From positions 62,001-126,000 of the forward strand of contig NZ_KQ948775.1 of assembly GCF_001514205.1 (NCBI RefSeq): 64,000 nucleotides of DNA. Direction: 5' to 3'. The position numbers and the translations under genes were made by a program. A model generated the notes under the pieces. The model was not told the origin of the DNA, searched no databases, and saw only the letters and a program-made list of their open reading frames with translations. Source of the DNA: Streptomyces griseoruber. GTDB lineage: Bacteria; Actinomycetota; Actinomycetes; Streptomycetales; Streptomycetaceae. Position 1 is the first letter of the stretch, and every line of letters begins with the position of its first letter. Of this stretch, positions 8,540-16,745 are shown one piece after another.

Positions 8540-9874
8540 ATGACCGAGCTCGACACCGGTGAGCCGACGGCCCGCGAGCCGCAGTCCGAAACCGGGGGCC
8601 GTGCTCACGCGAGCCGCCGCAACTTCATGCGCAAGGTGTTCTTCGCGTCCGGCGCCACAGCCGTCGCGACCATGGCCGGCGCGGGCGCCTGGGCGGCCAT
8701 GGCGGACGACGCGACGCCGACCGCCGAGGCCTCCGGTGCCCCGAGCGGTGCGCCGAGCGGCGGCCCGGGCGGCGGCACCGGCGGACCCGGCAACCAGTCG
8801 ATCACCGAGGAGTTCTTCGGTCTGACCACCGACGGGAACCGGATCGACGACCTGTTCACGATCCACTCCACCAAGGTGGCCACCGCCCCGGTGATCTCCG
8901 CGGCGAACGCCTTCCTGGCCGGTCTCACCGACACCCAGAAGACCTCGACGCAGTTCACGGTCCACTCCACCGAGTGGCGGCTGTGGAGCAACATCGACTC
9001 CTACGAGCGCCAGGGCGTCTCCCTCGCCGATCTCAGCGACGCCCAGAAGGCCCTGGGCACGGCCCTGCTGAAGGCGGCCCTGAGCGCGGACGGCCTGGAG
9101 ACGACGGAGAAGATCCGGAAGATCAACCAGGCGGCCGGCGAGGCGATCGGCAACACGAACTCCTTCAACGAGGACGCCTACTACTGGACCGTGATGGGCA
9201 CCCCCTCGGACAGCGAGCCCTGGGGCTTCCAGTTCGACGGCCACCACCTGGTGATCAACTACTTCGTGCTCGGCGACCAGGTCGTCATGAGCCCCTGCTT
9301 CTGGGGCTCGGAGCCGACCTCGATGGAGATCGACGGCGAGACGGTGACCGTCTGCCACGAGGAGGTCGTCGCCGGCCTCGCGTTCATCAACTCCCTCACC
9401 ACCGCCCAGCAGGCCGTGGCGATCGAGTCGGCGACCAAGTCCAACGAGTCGATGAAGGCGGGGGCGTTCTCCGACAACACCGTCCAGGCGTACACCGGCA
9501 TCCGGGGCAACGCCCTGACCGCCGCCCAGAAGAAGAAGCTCCTCGGGATCGCCGAGGCGTTCGTGGGCCGTGCCAAGGCCGACGCCGCGAAGGTGCGCAT
9601 GGCGGAGATCCGCAAGCACCTCGACGACACCTATGTCACCTGGGCCGGCGGCACCGGCGACGACGACGCCTTCTACGTCCGCGTCCACAGCCCGGTCGTC
9701 TGGATCGAGGTCGACTGCCAGGCCCCCGGCCCGCTCGCCGGCGCGTACGGCGCGACCCAGGGCAGCGGCGCCACCCAGAAGCACGTGCACTCGATCATCC
9801 GCACCCCCAACGGCAACGACTACGGACGGGAGCTCCTCAGGCAGCACTACCTGACGTCACCGCACCACCGGTGA
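8540..9874 (+). CDS. Tat-exported DUF3500 protein
   Basis: 444 residues. The N-terminus carries a twin-arginine signal, SRRNFMRKV at about residues 30-38, followed by a hydrophobic stretch, so the folded protein is probably exported by Tat. A Thr/Ala/Gly/Pro-rich linker (about 65-90) leads to a DUF3500 domain with characteristic HSIIRTPNGNDYGRELLRQH near the end and conserved His/Trp-rich strands such as WGFQFDGHHLVINYF. The function of DUF3500 is not established; export by Tat may mean a bound cofactor or metal. Neighbouring kinase-regulator genes upstream may control it. A good ribosome site (GAAGAGGA) lies just ahead of the ATG. Confidence 0.85.
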   Translation: MTELDTGEPTAREPQSETGGRAHASRRNFMRKVFFASGATAVATMAGAGAWAAMADDATPTAEASGAPSGAPSGGPGGGTGGPGNQSITEEFFGLTTDGNRIDDLFTIHSTKVATAPVISAANAFLAGLTDTQKTSTQFTVHSTEWRLWSNIDSYERQGVSLADLSDAQKALGTALLKAALSADGLETTEKIRKINQAAGEAIGNTNSFNEDAYYWTVMGTPSDSEPWGFQFDGHHLVINYFVLGDQVVMSPCFWGSEPTSMEIDGETVTVCHEEVVAGLAFINSLTTAQQAVAIESATKSNESMKAGAFSDNTVQAYTGIRGNALTAAQKKKLLGIAEAFVGRAKADAAKVRMAEIRKHLDDTYVTWAGGTGDDDAFYVRVHSPVVWIEVDCQAPGPLAGAYGATQGSGATQKHVHSIIRTPNGNDYGRELLRQHYLTSPHHR

Positions 9875-9890
9875 CCTCCCTCGCATGACC

Positions 9891-9926
9891 GACCGGGCCG
9901 GGCCCCCGTCATTTCCCGGCCCGGTC
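9891..9926 (+). terminator. stem-loop after the DUF3500 gene
   Basis: A perfect 12-base stem (GACCGGGCCGGG at 9891-9902, complement at 9915-9926) with a 12-base loop, 16 bases after the stop codon. It is a strong candidate intrinsic terminator of the actinobacterial kind, without a U-tract. Confidence 0.6.
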
Positions 9927-9955
9927 TCCCCATGGCCCCGGTCCGGGCCGCTGGG

Positions 9956-9961
9956 TAGGTT
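9956..9961 (+). promoter_or_regulatory. -10 box, leaderless start
   Basis: TAGGTT lies 7 bases upstream of the ATG at 9969, with no ribosome site between. This supports ATG 9969 as the start of the leucine-rich-repeat gene instead of an in-frame ATG further upstream that falls in the terminator hairpin. Confidence 0.5.
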
Positions 9962-9968
9962 GTGCGCC

Positions 9969-10667
9969 ATGACCGAGGGCGGGGAAGCTCAGGCGCGGCA
10001 GTGGTGCGGGTGCGCGTGGCCGCGGACGGACGTACCGCCGCCGGCCGGGACGCGGATCCACACCGAACGGCAGGACACCTCGGCGCCGGGCTGGCTGCGG
10101 CTGCTCGACCTGGTCGAGGAGGCGGCCGCCGACGGGCGCGAGGAGTTCGCACCGCTGCGCGGACTCCCTGTCGAGCAACGGCAGCAGATCGTCACCCTCC
10201 CGCCGACCATCGCCCGGCTGACGGCGGTACGGCACCTGATGCTCTACGGCAGCAACCTCGTGCGGATCCCGCCGGAGATCGGCGCCATGGAGAGCCTCGA
10301 GGAGTTCACCCCGTACACCTCCTACCGGCTGCACTGGTTCCCGTACGAGCTGACGCGGTGCCGGAAGCTGCGCGGCAGCACGGTCAGCACGCGCGCCCTG
10401 TACGGCAACTTCAAGACCCGGATGCCGTTCCCCGCGCTCCACGAGCCGGTCCTGCCCGGCCGGGAGTGCGGTGTCTGCTCCGGCCCGCTGCCCCCGACGG
10501 GCCCGCGGCAGGTCTGGATCTCCCTCGGCGTCGCCACGGACGTACTGCCCCTCCTGGTCGACGCCTGCTCGCAGGAGTGCGTCGACGCGCTTCCCGCTCC
10601 CGCCGCCCACCACGTCCCCACGGTCCACCGGGGCGGCCCGTCCGTCGCACAGCCACCCGCCCGCTGA
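9969..10667 (+). CDS. leucine-rich-repeat protein with Cys pairs
   Basis: 232 residues, probably cytoplasmic. Residues about 70-115 contain short leucine-rich repeats (LPPTIARLTAVRHLMLYGSN and IPPEIGAMESLEEF) of the bacterial type with Pro-Pro-x-Ile spacing. Cys residues in CGVCSG and ACSQEC (about 160-205) could bind a metal. Two more Cys lie at the N-terminus (QWCGCAWP). Such proteins are widespread in Streptomyces without known function; the repeats imply a protein-binding role. It is transcribed alone between two putative leaderless promoters. Confidence 0.7.
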   Translation: MTEGGEAQARQWCGCAWPRTDVPPPAGTRIHTERQDTSAPGWLRLLDLVEEAAADGREEFAPLRGLPVEQRQQIVTLPPTIARLTAVRHLMLYGSNLVRIPPEIGAMESLEEFTPYTSYRLHWFPYELTRCRKLRGSTVSTRALYGNFKTRMPFPALHEPVLPGRECGVCSGPLPPTGPRQVWISLGVATDVLPLLVDACSQECVDALPAPAAHHVPTVHRGGPSVAQPPAR

Positions 10668-10711
10668 CCTCACCCCTGGTCAGCAGTGCGATCAGCGGTT
10701 AGCGTCCGTGC

Positions 10712-11935
10712 ATGGCAGCAGCTGACGACCTTCGTTTCGACCCGTGGGACCCGGCGTTCCTCGCCGATCCCTACCCTGCGTACGCCGAGCTGCGGGAGCG
10801 GGGGCGGGTGATCCACTACGCGCCGACCGACCAGTGGCTCGTACCGCATCACGCGGACGTGTCGGCGCTGCTGCGGGACCGGCGGCTGGGGCGGACGTAT
10901 CAGCACCGGTTCACCCACGAGGACTTCGGGCGGACGGCGCCCCCGGCCGAGCACGAGCCGTTCCACACGCTCAACGACCACGGGATGCTGGACCTGGAAC
11001 CGCCGGACCACACCAGGATCCGGCGGCTGGTGTCGAAGGCGTTCACCCCGCGCACGGTCGAGCAGCTCAAGCCGTACGTCACACAGCTCGCCGGGGAGCT
11101 GGTGGACCGGCTGGTGGAGGCGGGCGGGGGCGATCTGCTGAGCGACGTCGCCGAACCGCTGCCCGTCGCCGTGATCGCCGAGATGCTCGGGATCCCGGAG
11201 GCCGACCGCGCGCCGCTGCGGCCCTGGTCGGCGGACATCTGCGGGATGTACGAGCTCAACCCGTCGGAGGAGACGGCCGCCAGGGCGGTACGGGCCTCCG
11301 TCGAGTTCTCCGGCTATCTGCGCGAGCTCATCGCGGCCCGCCGCAAGGAACCCGGCGACGACCTCATCTCCGGGCTGATCGCCGCGCACGACGAGGGCGA
11401 CCGGCTCACCGAGCAGGAGATGATCTCCACCGCCGTGCTGCTGCTCAACGCCGGGCACGAGGCGACCGTCAACGCCACCGTCAACGGCTGGTCGGCCCTC
11501 TTCCGCAACCCCGGCCAGCTCGCCGCGCTCCGCGCCGACCACACGCTCGTCCCCGCCGCCGTCGAGGAGCTCATGCGGTACGACACCCCGCTCCAGCTCT
11601 TCGAGCGCTGGGTGCTCGACGACATCGAGGTCGACGGGACGACGATCCCCCGGGGCGCCGAGGTCGCGCTGCTCTTCGGGTCCGCCAACCACGACCCCGA
11701 GGTGTTCGCGCGCCCCGAGCGGCTGGACCTCGCCCGGACGGAGAACCCGCACATCTCGTTCTCCGCCGGTATCCACTACTGCATCGGCGCGCCCCTGGCC
11801 CGGATCGAACTGGCCGCCTCGATGACGGCCCTCCTGGAGAAGGCCCCGACCCTGGCCCTCGCGGAGGAGCCGAAGCGGAAGCCGAACTTCGTGATCCGGG
11901 GGCTGGAGGGCCTCAGCGTGACGGTCTCGGTGTGA
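10712..11935 (+). CDS. cytochrome P450
   Basis: 407 residues, the usual size of soluble bacterial P450s. The I-helix reads NAGHEATVN (a variant of the AG-x-E/D-T oxygen-activation motif), the K-helix ExxR is EELMR, and the haem-binding loop is FSAGIHYCIGAPLAR with axial Cys357. These place it with actinobacterial CYP107/CYP105-like enzymes that hydroxylate small molecules using ferredoxin; no ferredoxin gene is adjacent. TAGCGT at 10700-10705, 6 bases before the ATG, suggests a leaderless transcript. The stop codon lies inside a tandem DNA repeat that continues downstream. Confidence 0.93.
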   Translation: MAAADDLRFDPWDPAFLADPYPAYAELRERGRVIHYAPTDQWLVPHHADVSALLRDRRLGRTYQHRFTHEDFGRTAPPAEHEPFHTLNDHGMLDLEPPDHTRIRRLVSKAFTPRTVEQLKPYVTQLAGELVDRLVEAGGGDLLSDVAEPLPVAVIAEMLGIPEADRAPLRPWSADICGMYELNPSEETAARAVRASVEFSGYLRELIAARRKEPGDDLISGLIAAHDEGDRLTEQEMISTAVLLLNAGHEATVNATVNGWSALFRNPGQLAALRADHTLVPAAVEELMRYDTPLQLFERWVLDDIEVDGTTIPRGAEVALLFGSANHDPEVFARPERLDLARTENPHISFSAGIHYCIGAPLARIELAASMTALLEKAPTLALAEEPKRKPNFVIRGLEGLSVTVSV

Positions 11936-12000
11936 CGGTCTCGGTGTGCGGTCTCGGTGTGCGGTCTCGGTGTGCGGTCTCGGTGTGCGGTCTCGGTGTG
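11921..12000. repeat. short tandem repeat spanning the P450 stop codon
   Basis: Six near-identical units: two 14-base copies of ACGGTCTCGGTGTG (11921-11948), then four 13-base copies lacking the first A (11949-12000), followed by a partial copy. The first unit encodes the last P450 residues (TVSV) and the TGA stop spans units 1 and 2. Confidence 0.92.
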
Positions 12001-12022
12001 ACGGTCCGGGACGGACGGCGTC

Positions 12023-13591
12023 TCACGTCGTCATGTCCCGTCGCCGCAGCCCCGCCAGCCCCCCGGCCACCAGCACCCCCGCCAGCGCCGCCAGCACCCC
12101 CACCGGCCCCCAGCTCATCTCCCCGCCGGGCAGCTTGGGCAGATGGCCGAAGGGGGAGAGGTCCAGGACGAACTGCGGGGCGTCCAGGGCCGGCCCGATC
12201 CAGCCGATGAGCAGGACCGCGCCCGCCACCCCCCAGGCGGCGGGCGCCAGCCGGGGAGCCGTGCCGTACAGCAGGACCGCGAGTCCGCCGACCACCCACA
12301 CCGCCGGGAGCTGCACCAGGCAGGCGGCCAGGATGGGGCCGGCCTCCTTGCCGTACCCCGCGACGAAACCGAGCCCGGCGAGCAGCATGATCAGGGCGGC
12401 GCCGCCGAAGGCGATCAGCAGATGGCCGGCGGCCCAGCGCAGCCGGCCCACCGCGTTCGCGAGGACCGGTTCCGCCCGGCCCGAGGTCTCCTCGCCGTGC
12501 AGCCGCAGCACCGAGGCGACCACGTACAGGGAGGCGATGAGGCCCAGCATGCCGACCATCGCCGCGAGGAAGGCGTCGGTCAGTCCCGACTGGCCGCCCA
12601 TCCGTTCGAAGATCTCGCGTGCCCTGGCGTTGTCGGCGACGAGGTCGGCCGCGCCGTCCGTCAGCCCGCCGTAGACGACTCCGGCGAGGAAGAAGCCGAC
12701 GCTCCAGCCCAGCACCCCGCCCCGCTGGAGCCGCCGGGCCAGCGCGCCCGCCGAGGCCAGCCGGCCGGCGGCGGGTCCCGGCCGGGTCGGCAGGAAGCTC
12801 ATGCCGACGTCCCGGCGGCCCGCCAGCCCGTAGGCCACGGCCGCCTGGACGGCCACCGCGCCCGCGAACAGGCCCAGCACCCACCACCGTTCGTCCGCGA
12901 ACGCCCGCAGGTTCTCCAGCCAGCCCAGCGGGGACACCCAGGTCAGCACCGACGATCCGTCGTCGGTCGCCGAGTCGCCCGCCGCCCGCAGGACGAAGGC
13001 CGCGCCCAGCACCGCCGCCGTCAGGCCCCGGGTCAGTCGCGCGCTCTCGGTGAGCTGCGCGACGATCGCCGCCATGGTGGCGAAGACCATCCCGACTCCG
13101 GCCAGCCCGAGGCCGAACGCGGCCGCCCCCGCCACGCCCTGTCCGGCCAGGCCCGCCGTCACGAGCAGCGCGAGGACCGCGTTCGCGACCCCCGCCGCGA
13201 GCAGCGCCGCCGTCAGCGAGGCCCGTCGGCCCACCGCGCCGGACGCGATCAGTTCCTGGCGGCCGCTCTCCTCCTCGTCCCGGGTGTGCCGTACGACGAC
13301 CAGCAGGGCGGTGACGGCGGCGAGTCCGCCCGCGAAGACACCGACCCGCCAGGCGGTGAGCGCGCCGAGGGAGTCGTCGAAGACCGGCCCGATCAGCGCA
13401 CGGAAGGAGGAGTTGGCGGACATCTGACGGAGCAGGTCGGCGCGTTCGACGGGGGTGCTGTACAGGCCCTTCAGGGTGGTCGGCATGGACAGGACCATCA
13501 GGGTGTTCACGGCCACCCAGACGGGGATCAGCACCCGGTCGCGGCGGAGCGCGAAACGCGTCAGCGTGCCGGTGCCCGCGAGGGCCGTCAT
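12023..13591 (-). CDS. ABC exporter permease (ABC-2 type, two-lobe)
   Basis: 522 residues with about twelve hydrophobic segments in two similar halves, the layout of actinobacterial ABC-2 permeases in which both transmembrane units are fused in one chain. Segments such as RDEEESGRQELIASGAVGRR between helices are typical. It begins four bases inside the ATPase gene (ATGA overlap), so the two form one exporter. The likely role is efflux of a drug or antibiotic-like compound. The divergent regulator gene at 14552 and a palindrome in the shared promoter suggest control by that protein. Confidence 0.85.
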   Translation of the reverse strand: MTALAGTGTLTRFALRRDRVLIPVWVAVNTLMVLSMPTTLKGLYSTPVERADLLRQMSANSSFRALIGPVFDDSLGALTAWRVGVFAGGLAAVTALLVVVRHTRDEEESGRQELIASGAVGRRASLTAALLAAGVANAVLALLVTAGLAGQGVAGAAAFGLGLAGVGMVFATMAAIVAQLTESARLTRGLTAAVLGAAFVLRAAGDSATDDGSSVLTWVSPLGWLENLRAFADERWWVLGLFAGAVAVQAAVAYGLAGRRDVGMSFLPTRPGPAAGRLASAGALARRLQRGGVLGWSVGFFLAGVVYGGLTDGAADLVADNARAREIFERMGGQSGLTDAFLAAMVGMLGLIASLYVVASVLRLHGEETSGRAEPVLANAVGRLRWAAGHLLIAFGGAALIMLLAGLGFVAGYGKEAGPILAACLVQLPAVWVVGGLAVLLYGTAPRLAPAAWGVAGAVLLIGWIGPALDAPQFVLDLSPFGHLPKLPGGEMSWGPVGVLAALAGVLVAGGLAGLRRRDMTT

Positions 13592-14478
13592 CGCGCTTCC
13601 TCCTGGTAGTGGCGCAGGAACAGTTCCTCCAGCGTCGGCGGCGTCGAGGTCAGCGACCGTACGCCCGAGTCCGTCAACGACCGCAGGACGGCGTCGAGTT
13701 TGTCCGTGTCGACCTGGAGGCGTACCCGTCTGCCCTGGACGTCGAGGTCGTGGACGCCCGGGAGGTGGGCCAACCCGTTGGGCGGCCCCGCGAGTTCGGC
13801 CCTGACGCTGGTCCGGGTCAGATGGCGCAGGTCGGCGAGCGAGCCGCTCTCCACCGTGCGGCCCTTGCGGATGATGCTGACCCGGTCGCACAACTCCTCG
13901 ACCTCGCTGAGGATGTGGGACGACAGCAGCACCGTCCTGCCCCGGTCCCGCTCCTCCTCCACACAGCGCTGGAAGACCTCCTCCATCAGCGGGTCCAGGC
14001 CCGAGGTCGGCTCGTCCAGGATGAGCAGGTCGACGTCCGAGGCGAACGCGGCGACCAGGGCGACCTTCTGCCGGTTGCCCTTGGAGTAGGTCCGGCCCTT
14101 CTTGGTGGGGTCCAGCTCGAAGCGGTCGATCAGGTCGGCGCGGCGGGCGGGGTCGAGGCCGCCGCGCAGCCGGCCGTAGAGGTCGATGACCTCGCCGCCG
14201 GAGAGGTTGCGCCAGAGGGTGACGTCCCCGGGGACGTACGCGATCCGGCGGTGCACCTCCACGGCGTCCGACCACGGGTCGCGGCCGAGGATCTGCGCCG
14301 CGCCGGCGTCGGCGCGCAGCAGGCCGAGCAGGACGCGCAGGGTGGTGGACTTGCCGGCGCCGTTGGGGCCGAGGAAGCCGTGCACCTCGCCGCGCTCGAC
14401 CTCCAGGTCGAGGCCGTCGAGCGCGTGGGTGCGGCCGAAGGACTTGTGGAGTCCGGACACCGTGATGGCCTTCGTCAT
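13588..14478 (-). CDS. ABC exporter ATP-binding protein
   Basis: 296 residues. Walker A GPNGAGKST, a diverged signature region YSKGNRQKVALVAAF, Walker B LLILDEPTSGLDPL and H-loop SSHILSEVEELC are all present. The protein ends with the extra C-terminal domain seen in drug-exporter ATPases of the DrrA/CcmA group. It is the first gene of the operon with the permease at 12023. A ribosome site CGGAGG sits just ahead of the ATG and overlaps the proposed -10 box, so translation may begin with a very short leader. Confidence 0.92.
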   Translation of the reverse strand: MTKAITVSGLHKSFGRTHALDGLDLEVERGEVHGFLGPNGAGKSTTLRVLLGLLRADAGAAQILGRDPWSDAVEVHRRIAYVPGDVTLWRNLSGGEVIDLYGRLRGGLDPARRADLIDRFELDPTKKGRTYSKGNRQKVALVAAFASDVDLLILDEPTSGLDPLMEEVFQRCVEEERDRGRTVLLSSHILSEVEELCDRVSIIRKGRTVESGSLADLRHLTRTSVRAELAGPPNGLAHLPGVHDLDVQGRRVRLQVDTDKLDAVLRSLTDSGVRSLTSTPPTLEELFLRHYQEEAR

Positions 14479-14485
14479 GCCTCCG

Positions 14486-14514
14486 AACGTACGCTTCTTT
14501 CAGAAATTTGTGAA
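14486..14514 (-). promoter_or_regulatory. promoter of the ABC exporter operon
   Basis: Read on the minus strand: TTCACA (14514-14509) and TACGTT (14491-14486) separated by 17 bases. They are ideally spaced -35 and -10 boxes ending 7 bases before the ATPase start codon. Confidence 0.55.
14499..14514. promoter_or_regulatory. palindromic operator candidate
   Basis: TTCAGAAATTTGTGAA is a 16-base palindrome with one mismatched pair. It overlaps the -35 box and spacer of the exporter promoter and lies 38 bases upstream of the divergent regulator gene, so one bound dimer could control both directions. Confidence 0.55.
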
Positions 14515-14551
14515 GTTAAGGAAGTGAGTGAAGCGACGTTAGGATGGAGCG

Positions 14552-15091
14552 ATGGAGCGCATGAGCGGAACAGCCCGGGACGCGGAGGCCGTGTCGAGGT
14601 TCGTGGAGACCTTCGCCGCCCAGCTCGTCGAGGCCGGGATGCAGCGCATGGCCGCCCGTGTCTTCGCCGCGCTCCTCTCCTCCGACGAGGGCGCGATGTC
14701 CTCGGCCGAACTCGCCGAACAGCTGAGGATCAGCCCCGCCGGGGTCTCCGGCGCCGTGCGCTATCTGTCCCAGGCGCACATGGTGGCGCGCGAGCGGGAG
14801 CCGGGCTCGCGCCGGGAGCGCTACCGGGTGCACGGCGACCAGTGGTACGCGGCCCTGACCAACCGGGACGCCGTCATCAGACGCTGGGAGGGCGCCCTGC
14901 GCGAGGGCGTCGAGAGCCTCGGCCCCGACACCCCCGCCGGCCGGCGCATGGCCGAGACACTCGCCTTCTTCGAGTTCATCGAGGGCGAGCTGCTGACCAT
15001 GATGGAACGCTGGCGGGTCCACCGCGAGCAGCTCTTCGGGGAGCCCGGGGAGCCCGGGGAGCCCGAGCCCGGGGAGCCCGGGGAGTTCTAA
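14552..15091 (+). CDS. MarR/GbsR-type transcriptional regulator
   Basis: 179 residues. A winged helix-turn-helix at about 45-95 (SSAELAEQLRISPAGVSGAV, then a basic wing with RERYRV) follows a helical N-terminus. This is the GbsR/MarR organisation, dimerising through flanking helices. It is divergent from the ABC exporter and probably represses it, with drug binding as the likely release signal (inference). The C-terminus is a collagen-like run of Gly-Glu-Pro triplets encoded by 9-base repeats (15037-15089). TAGGAT 6 bases before the ATG indicates a leaderless start. The stop overlaps the convergent permease gene by four bases. Confidence 0.82.
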   Translation: MERMSGTARDAEAVSRFVETFAAQLVEAGMQRMAARVFAALLSSDEGAMSSAELAEQLRISPAGVSGAVRYLSQAHMVAREREPGSRRERYRVHGDQWYAALTNRDAVIRRWEGALREGVESLGPDTPAGRRMAETLAFFEFIEGELLTMMERWRVHREQLFGEPGEPGEPEPGEPGEF

Positions 15092-16596
15092 CGCTCCTTG
15101 GTCTCCTCCAGGACCGTCCGGCCCAGCAGCAGGTAGCGCTCGGGCGAGCGCCGCTTGAGGTACTGCGCGTAGCCGATGCCCGCCACCGCGATCAGGGCGA
15201 CGAGCCAGGGGGTCGCCTTCAGTACCAGCGAATCCGACTCCGTACCGGCCGCGACGCCCATGTTGGACACCAGCAGCGCCACCACCGCGAGCATGGCGAT
15301 GCCGCCGGTCAGCGGGGCGGCGAAGGTCCGGAACCAGTGCCGGCTCTCGGGGTGGTGCGAGCGGAAGTACGCCAGCACGGCGAACGAGCACACCGCCTGC
15401 ACGACCAGGATCGCCATGGTGCCGAGGATCGCGAGCAGGACGTACGTCCCGGTGTACGGGTCCTTGCCGGCCGCCCAGAACGCCCCGATCAGGACCGCCG
15501 ACACGATCGTCTGGACGAGGCCCGCGATGTGCGGGGAGCCGTGCCGGGCGTGGGTGCGGCCGACGGTGTTCTTCAGAGACGGCAGGACGCCCTCCCGGCC
15601 CAGGGCGTACATGTAGCGGGCGGCGCAGTTGTGGAAGGCCATGCCGCAGGCCAGCGAGCCGGTGATCATCAGCCACTGCATGACGACGACCGCCCAGTGG
15701 CCGACGTACTGCTCGGTGGGGTTGAAGAACAGGGCCAGCGGGTCGTCGGTCGCGACCTTCACGGCCTGCGACTCGCCCGTGCCGGTGATCGCCATCCAGG
15801 AGACGAAGACGTAGAAGACGCCGACGCCGAGCACGGAGATCATCGTCGCCTTGGGGATGATCTTCTTCGGGTTGCGGGACTCCTCGCCGTACATCGCCGT
15901 CGACTCGAAGCCGACCCACGACCAGAAGGCGAAGAACAGCCCGAGGCCGGCCGAGGTGCCCTTGAAGGCGTTGACCGGGTTGACCGGGTCGATGCTGAAG
16001 CCGTCGGGGCCGCCGCCGTGCAGGGCGACCGAGACCGCCATCGCGGCGAGGATCGTCACCTCGGTGGCCAGCAGCACGACCAGCAGCTTCTCGGCGACCG
16101 AGACGCCGAACCAGGTACCGGTCGCGTTGACGGCGAGCATCAGGATCGCGAACGCCCACCACGGGATGTGCAGCCCCGTCTGGTCGTTCAGGGTCGTGGT
16201 GGCGAAGGTCGAGAAGATACCGATCAGCGCCGGCTCGAACACGACGTACGCGAAGGTCGCGAGCAGCCCGGAGGCGAGGCCGACCGAGCGGCCGAGGCCG
16301 TAGGAGATGAAGCCGTAGAAGGCGCCCGTGGACGTGATGTGCTTCGCCATCGAGGTGAAGCCGACGGAAAAGATCGCCAGGACGACCATTGCGACGAGAT
16401 AGCTCGCCGGGGCGCCGGTGCCGTTCCCGGCGGACACCATGAAGGGCACGTTGCCCGTCATCGCGGTGATCGGCGCGGCCGTCGCGACGGCCATGAAGAC
16501 CACGCCCAGCAGGCCCACGGCGTTGGGCTTGAGCCGGTGAACTGTGCCTGTGTCGCTCGTCTGCGCCGCCGGGGCGACGCTCTCGTCCACTGCCAT
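15088..16596 (-). CDS. amino acid/polyamine-family permease, probable ethanolamine importer
   Basis: 502 residues with twelve predicted membrane helices. The N-terminal LLGVVFMAVATAAPITAM segment and FWSWVGFESTAMYGEESRNP are hallmarks of the APC superfamily. The gene is divergent from eutBC over a 149-base promoter region, so ethanolamine or a related amine is the most likely substrate. That link is contextual; the sequence alone would also fit an amino-acid transporter. No EutH-type permease is present in the window. Confidence 0.8.
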   Translation of the reverse strand: MAVDESVAPAAQTSDTGTVHRLKPNAVGLLGVVFMAVATAAPITAMTGNVPFMVSAGNGTGAPASYLVAMVVLAIFSVGFTSMAKHITSTGAFYGFISYGLGRSVGLASGLLATFAYVVFEPALIGIFSTFATTTLNDQTGLHIPWWAFAILMLAVNATGTWFGVSVAEKLLVVLLATEVTILAAMAVSVALHGGGPDGFSIDPVNPVNAFKGTSAGLGLFFAFWSWVGFESTAMYGEESRNPKKIIPKATMISVLGVGVFYVFVSWMAITGTGESQAVKVATDDPLALFFNPTEQYVGHWAVVVMQWLMITGSLACGMAFHNCAARYMYALGREGVLPSLKNTVGRTHARHGSPHIAGLVQTIVSAVLIGAFWAAGKDPYTGTYVLLAILGTMAILVVQAVCSFAVLAYFRSHHPESRHWFRTFAAPLTGGIAMLAVVALLVSNMGVAAGTESDSLVLKATPWLVALIAVAGIGYAQYLKRRSPERYLLLGRTVLEETKER

Positions 16597-16732
16597 CGGG
16601 TGGCCCTCTCCTGATCCGTCCGTCTGTGTGCTGGACCGGAACTCTTCAGTCCGAATGAGTCGGGCAAGCGGTTCGCGGCGTTAAATGTATGTCAACCAGA
16701 CCTTTAGAAATCTGAGGGAAACACCGGACTCG

Positions 16733-16738
16733 TACGGT
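16733..16738 (+). promoter_or_regulatory. -10 box of eutB, leaderless start
   Basis: TACGGT lies 7 bases before the eutB ATG, with no ribosome site between. The rest of the 149-base divergent region holds an unusually AT-rich patch (16680-16715) that may contain activator sites. No cobalamin riboswitch features are visible. Confidence 0.45.
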
Positions 16739-16745
16739 CGCCGCC

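Noticed and set aside
16597..16745. Cobalamin riboswitch before eutB
   Set aside because: No B12-box core or long structured leader; the apparent start of transcription is next to the ATG.
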